Positions 62,133 through 64,000 of a DNA stretch of 64,000 bases are shown piece by piece. A program made the position numbers and the translations under genes. The stretch is from Alcanivorax sp. DG881 (GTDB taxonomy: Bacteria; Pseudomonadota; Gammaproteobacteria; Pseudomonadales; Alcanivoracaceae). The notes beneath the pieces were generated by a model, which made no database searches, had not been told where the DNA came from, and was given only the letters and a program-made list of their open reading frames with translations. Position 1 is the stretch's first letter. Each line of letters begins with the position of its first letter. The stretch spans positions 409,415-473,414 of the forward strand of contig NZ_DS989915.1 in assembly GCF_000155615.1 (NCBI RefSeq), read 5' to 3'.

Positions 62133-62723
62133 TTATCGGGCGTTAAGCCCCTGCTGCACCGGCTCCGCCCACCCCTGAGGAAGATGGCCGAGATAAGGCG
62201 CCAGAAGGTCGGGCAGGAACCAACCCAACACCAACAAGAGCATCATGGATAAAAGCACTAACACATTGATAAACCAGCACAAACCGCCCACCAGCATGAC
62301 CAAGGTGCTGACCGGTGGATTCGGTGTTCCGAAGCGGTTCATCATGCTGCTGCCATCACCAAGATAGAGATAAAGCTGGAATGGCAAATTGACCAACGGC
62401 ACAAACGCCAGGATGACCCACCAGCCACTTTTTTCCATATCGTGCAAACGGCGCACCAGGAGTCCGATTTGGTAGACCAACAGCGCCAGCGACACCACTG
62501 CGGCGACGCCCCAACCCACCCACTGCGGTAACAGTTCAACGGACAACAACAGAAAAAGCGCAATCAACAAACCCGACAGCAGCGCAGCGCCAAACTGGTA
62601 ACACGCAAACCGCAGGCGGCCAAGCCGTTGCCGCAGGCTGAGCACGGAGAGAGGCTCATAAACAATCATGCCCTTGCCCTGATAACCGGGCTTGAGTGAT
62701 CCACCCCCGTAGACGTCATTCAT
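62133..62723 (-). CDS. DUF805 family inner-membrane protein
   Basis: 196 residues with about four membrane helices. GRLGRLRF (as LRQRLGRLRFACYQFG) and LLVRRLHDMEKSGWWVILAFVPLVN are the DUF805 signatures; the arrangement is that of small membrane proteins of the YhaH type. Function unknown. The ATG at 62723 overlaps the YkvA-like gene by 8 bp. Confidence 0.9.
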   Translation of the reverse strand: MNDVYGGGSLKPGYQGKGMIVYEPLSVLSLRQRLGRLRFACYQFGAALLSGLLIALFLLLSVELLPQWVGWGVAAVVSLALLVYQIGLLVRRLHDMEKSGWWVILAFVPLVNLPFQLYLYLGDGSSMMNRFGTPNPPVSTLVMLVGGLCWFINVLVLLSMMLLLVLGWFLPDLLAPYLGHLPQGWAEPVQQGLNAR

Positions 62724-63123
62724 TGTTTTCTCCCCCGGCATCACCCTGCTCATTGCGCCACTGTTGGTAGCGGTCCAGATCCGTGCGGGTCAGTTTAAGC
62801 GTGCGCGATATCACGGCAACATCATCTATTAGCCCCAACGCCACAATCGGGTCAGGGATAGCGTCCAGCGGCATCAAAAAATAAACCAGCGCGCCAGTGA
62901 TCGTTAGCAAGGTACCCCAAGGAACCGTTCGGTATCGCCCGGTTACCCAATCCCGTAGCAACGATGCCAGCAAGATCAGGTCGGCAAAGGTATCTCCCAG
63001 CCTGGCCCTGAACTGGTCAGAACGATTGAACACCGCCTGGACCAGCCAGCGGGTGGCCGTGGCAGAACGAAGGATTCGCCCCGCCCGGCGCCGGGCCTCG
63101 ACCCGGAACGGATTAACCGGCAC
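62716..63123 (-). CDS. YkvA/DUF1232 family membrane protein
   Basis: 135 residues. YFLMPLDAIPDPIVALGLIDDVAVI is close to the DUF1232 motif (read in two parts: YFLMPLDAIPD and LIDDVAVI). I chose the GTG at 63123, which overlaps the ParA-like stop by 11 bp and has AGGGAAAT 3-8 nt upstream; the ATG at 63153 lies inside ParA without a ribosome site. Function unknown. Confidence 0.85.
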   Translation of the reverse strand: MPVNPFRVEARRRAGRILRSATATRWLVQAVFNRSDQFRARLGDTFADLILLASLLRDWVTGRYRTVPWGTLLTITGALVYFLMPLDAIPDPIVALGLIDDVAVISRTLKLTRTDLDRYQQWRNEQGDAGGENNE

Positions 63124-63895
63124 TGATTTCCCTGAACAGCGCACGGTATTCATCGGTGAGCTTGTGTCGTGGCTGCATATTGACCAGTGGCGTGGCTTTT
63201 TCGTGGGACTCTCGCATCACCACGCTGCTGGAAAGCTTGTTGGCAAGAATCGGCAACCCTTCTTCTTCGAGAGACGCCACCAACTCCTGCGGCAAACGAG
63301 CCCGAGGCTGGTATTGATTCACCACAATACCTTCCACCTGCAGGTCATCATTGTGGTCTTCCCGGGCTTCCTGAATATTTTCCAGCAGCGTGTAGAGCGC
63401 CTTGCGGGAAAACGCATCGCAGTCAAAAGGAATCAGCACCCGGTCTGCCGCAATCAGTGATGACAAGGTATAGAAGTTATACGCAGGCGGAGTATCCACA
63501 AAAATTTCGTCGAAATCCTTCGCCAGTGCTTTTAGCAGACCACGCAATTTATAGATCTTGTGTTTGGACTCGAGCATATGTTCGATTTCCCCCAGCTCGC
63601 CGTCAGACGGCAACACAAAGAGGTTTTCAAACGGCGTGGCATGCACATAGTCACGCGGATCCTTTTCTTTCAACCGAAAAGACAGGGTCTGTGCAAAGAA
63701 AGTCCCGATATTCGGCTTCGGACCGTGGCCGTTGCTGTACGCCGGCATGCCCAACAAATACTGGCTGGCGTTACATTGTGGATCCAGATCGACAACCAGG
63801 GTGCGCTTGCCTTCCGACGCGCTGATCGCAGCCAGATTGACCGTGATACTGGACTTCCCCACGCCCCCTTTCTGATTGAACACCACTCTACGCAT
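63113..63895 (-). CDS. ParA-family ATPase
   Basis: 260 residues. Deviant Walker A KGGVGKSS (9-16), VVDLDPQCNASQYLL, and FVDTPPAYNFYTLSSL define ParA/Soj-type ATPases. No parB lies downstream in the window, so it is an orphan ParA, maybe positioning some cell component rather than the chromosome. It leads the minus-strand group ParA, YkvA-like, DUF805. The last 105 bases of the window hold only its upstream region (AAGGAG at about 63899-63906 region). Confidence 0.9.
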   Translation of the reverse strand: MRRVVFNQKGGVGKSSITVNLAAISASEGKRTLVVDLDPQCNASQYLLGMPAYSNGHGPKPNIGTFFAQTLSFRLKEKDPRDYVHATPFENLFVLPSDGELGEIEHMLESKHKIYKLRGLLKALAKDFDEIFVDTPPAYNFYTLSSLIAADRVLIPFDCDAFSRKALYTLLENIQEAREDHNDDLQVEGIVVNQYQPRARLPQELVASLEEEGLPILANKLSSSVVMRESHEKATPLVNMQPRHKLTDEYRALFREISAG

Positions 63896-64000
63896 TCCTT
63901 GTTCTCCTTAAACAGCAAGTATTGGCGTTGCCGAATCATACACAGCCTGCAAAGCCACTCACAGTGCCAAAGTGACAGCCACGACTTGCCGTTCAGACTG

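Noticed and set aside
1..64000. CRISPR arrays, tRNA or rRNA genes, prophage or integrative elements
   Set aside because: No regularly spaced direct repeats, cloverleaf or rRNA-like sequence, integrase, recombinase or phage structural gene was seen.

Overview
The window looks like chromosomal DNA of a marine, hydrocarbon-associated gammaproteobacterium, most plausibly of the Alcanivorax group. This is inferred from gene content and order (cbb3 oxidase operon, DcaP-type porin, class III PHA-synthase-like protein, ether-lipid-like glycerol cluster, rnm-yciO-trpS-scpAB-rluB and tesA/ybbA-ybbP blocks); no marker gene settles the genus. I found no rRNA, tRNA, CRISPR array, prophage or integrase. 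The only mobile element is a 264-bp MITE.

Layout. 1-5620: ccoNOQP-GHI operon on the minus strand with a perfect FNR/Anr box upstream; ccoI is cut by the window edge. 5863-10049: RND efflux pump whose adaptor gene carries an in-frame TGA near its 3' end. 10351-15114: secreted DUF4437 cupin, then an SDR / luciferase-like monooxygenase / quinone oxidoreductase operon with a divergent LysR regulator. 15443-22178: possible haem-binding lipoprotein, MATE pump behind a C9 tract, DcaP-like porin, VWA + MoxR ATPase pair. 22383-30124: housekeeping block of rsmE, rluB, scpB, scpA, trpS, yciO, rnm, yciB, yciI. 30273-41841: SH3 protein, outer-membrane-like protein, acyltransferase, DUF349 and DUF4442 proteins, DUF924 protein, tesA with ybbA-ybbP, Bcr/CflA pump. 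42304-44834: large CPA1 antiporter and a MerR metal-type regulator. 44839-51579: secreted unknown protein, then a four-gene set (acyltransferase, alkyl-DHAP-synthase-like FAD enzyme, glycerol-3-phosphate dehydrogenase, FGGY kinase). 51719-56635: OmpA lipoprotein, ada-alkA, MFS pump, patatin-like protein. 56617-60026: ferritin-like diiron protein, two hotdog thioesterases, PhaC-like hydrolase. 60057-63895: two paralogous secreted helical proteins, the MITE, DUF805, YkvA-like and ParA-like genes.

How genes work together. The cco operon builds and matures a high-affinity terminal oxidase, and its FNR box predicts induction at low oxygen. TrpS-ScpA-ScpB-RluB overlap or nearly touch and probably form one transcript. 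Ada and AlkA overlap by 4 bp and form an alkylation-repair operon. The 45.8-51.6 kb set would fit a DHAP-based route to (alkyl) glycerolipids, or the breakdown of such lipids. The 56.6-60 kb set looks like an acyl-CoA or hydroxyacyl processing locus. Functions of these last two clusters are inference from family membership and gene order.
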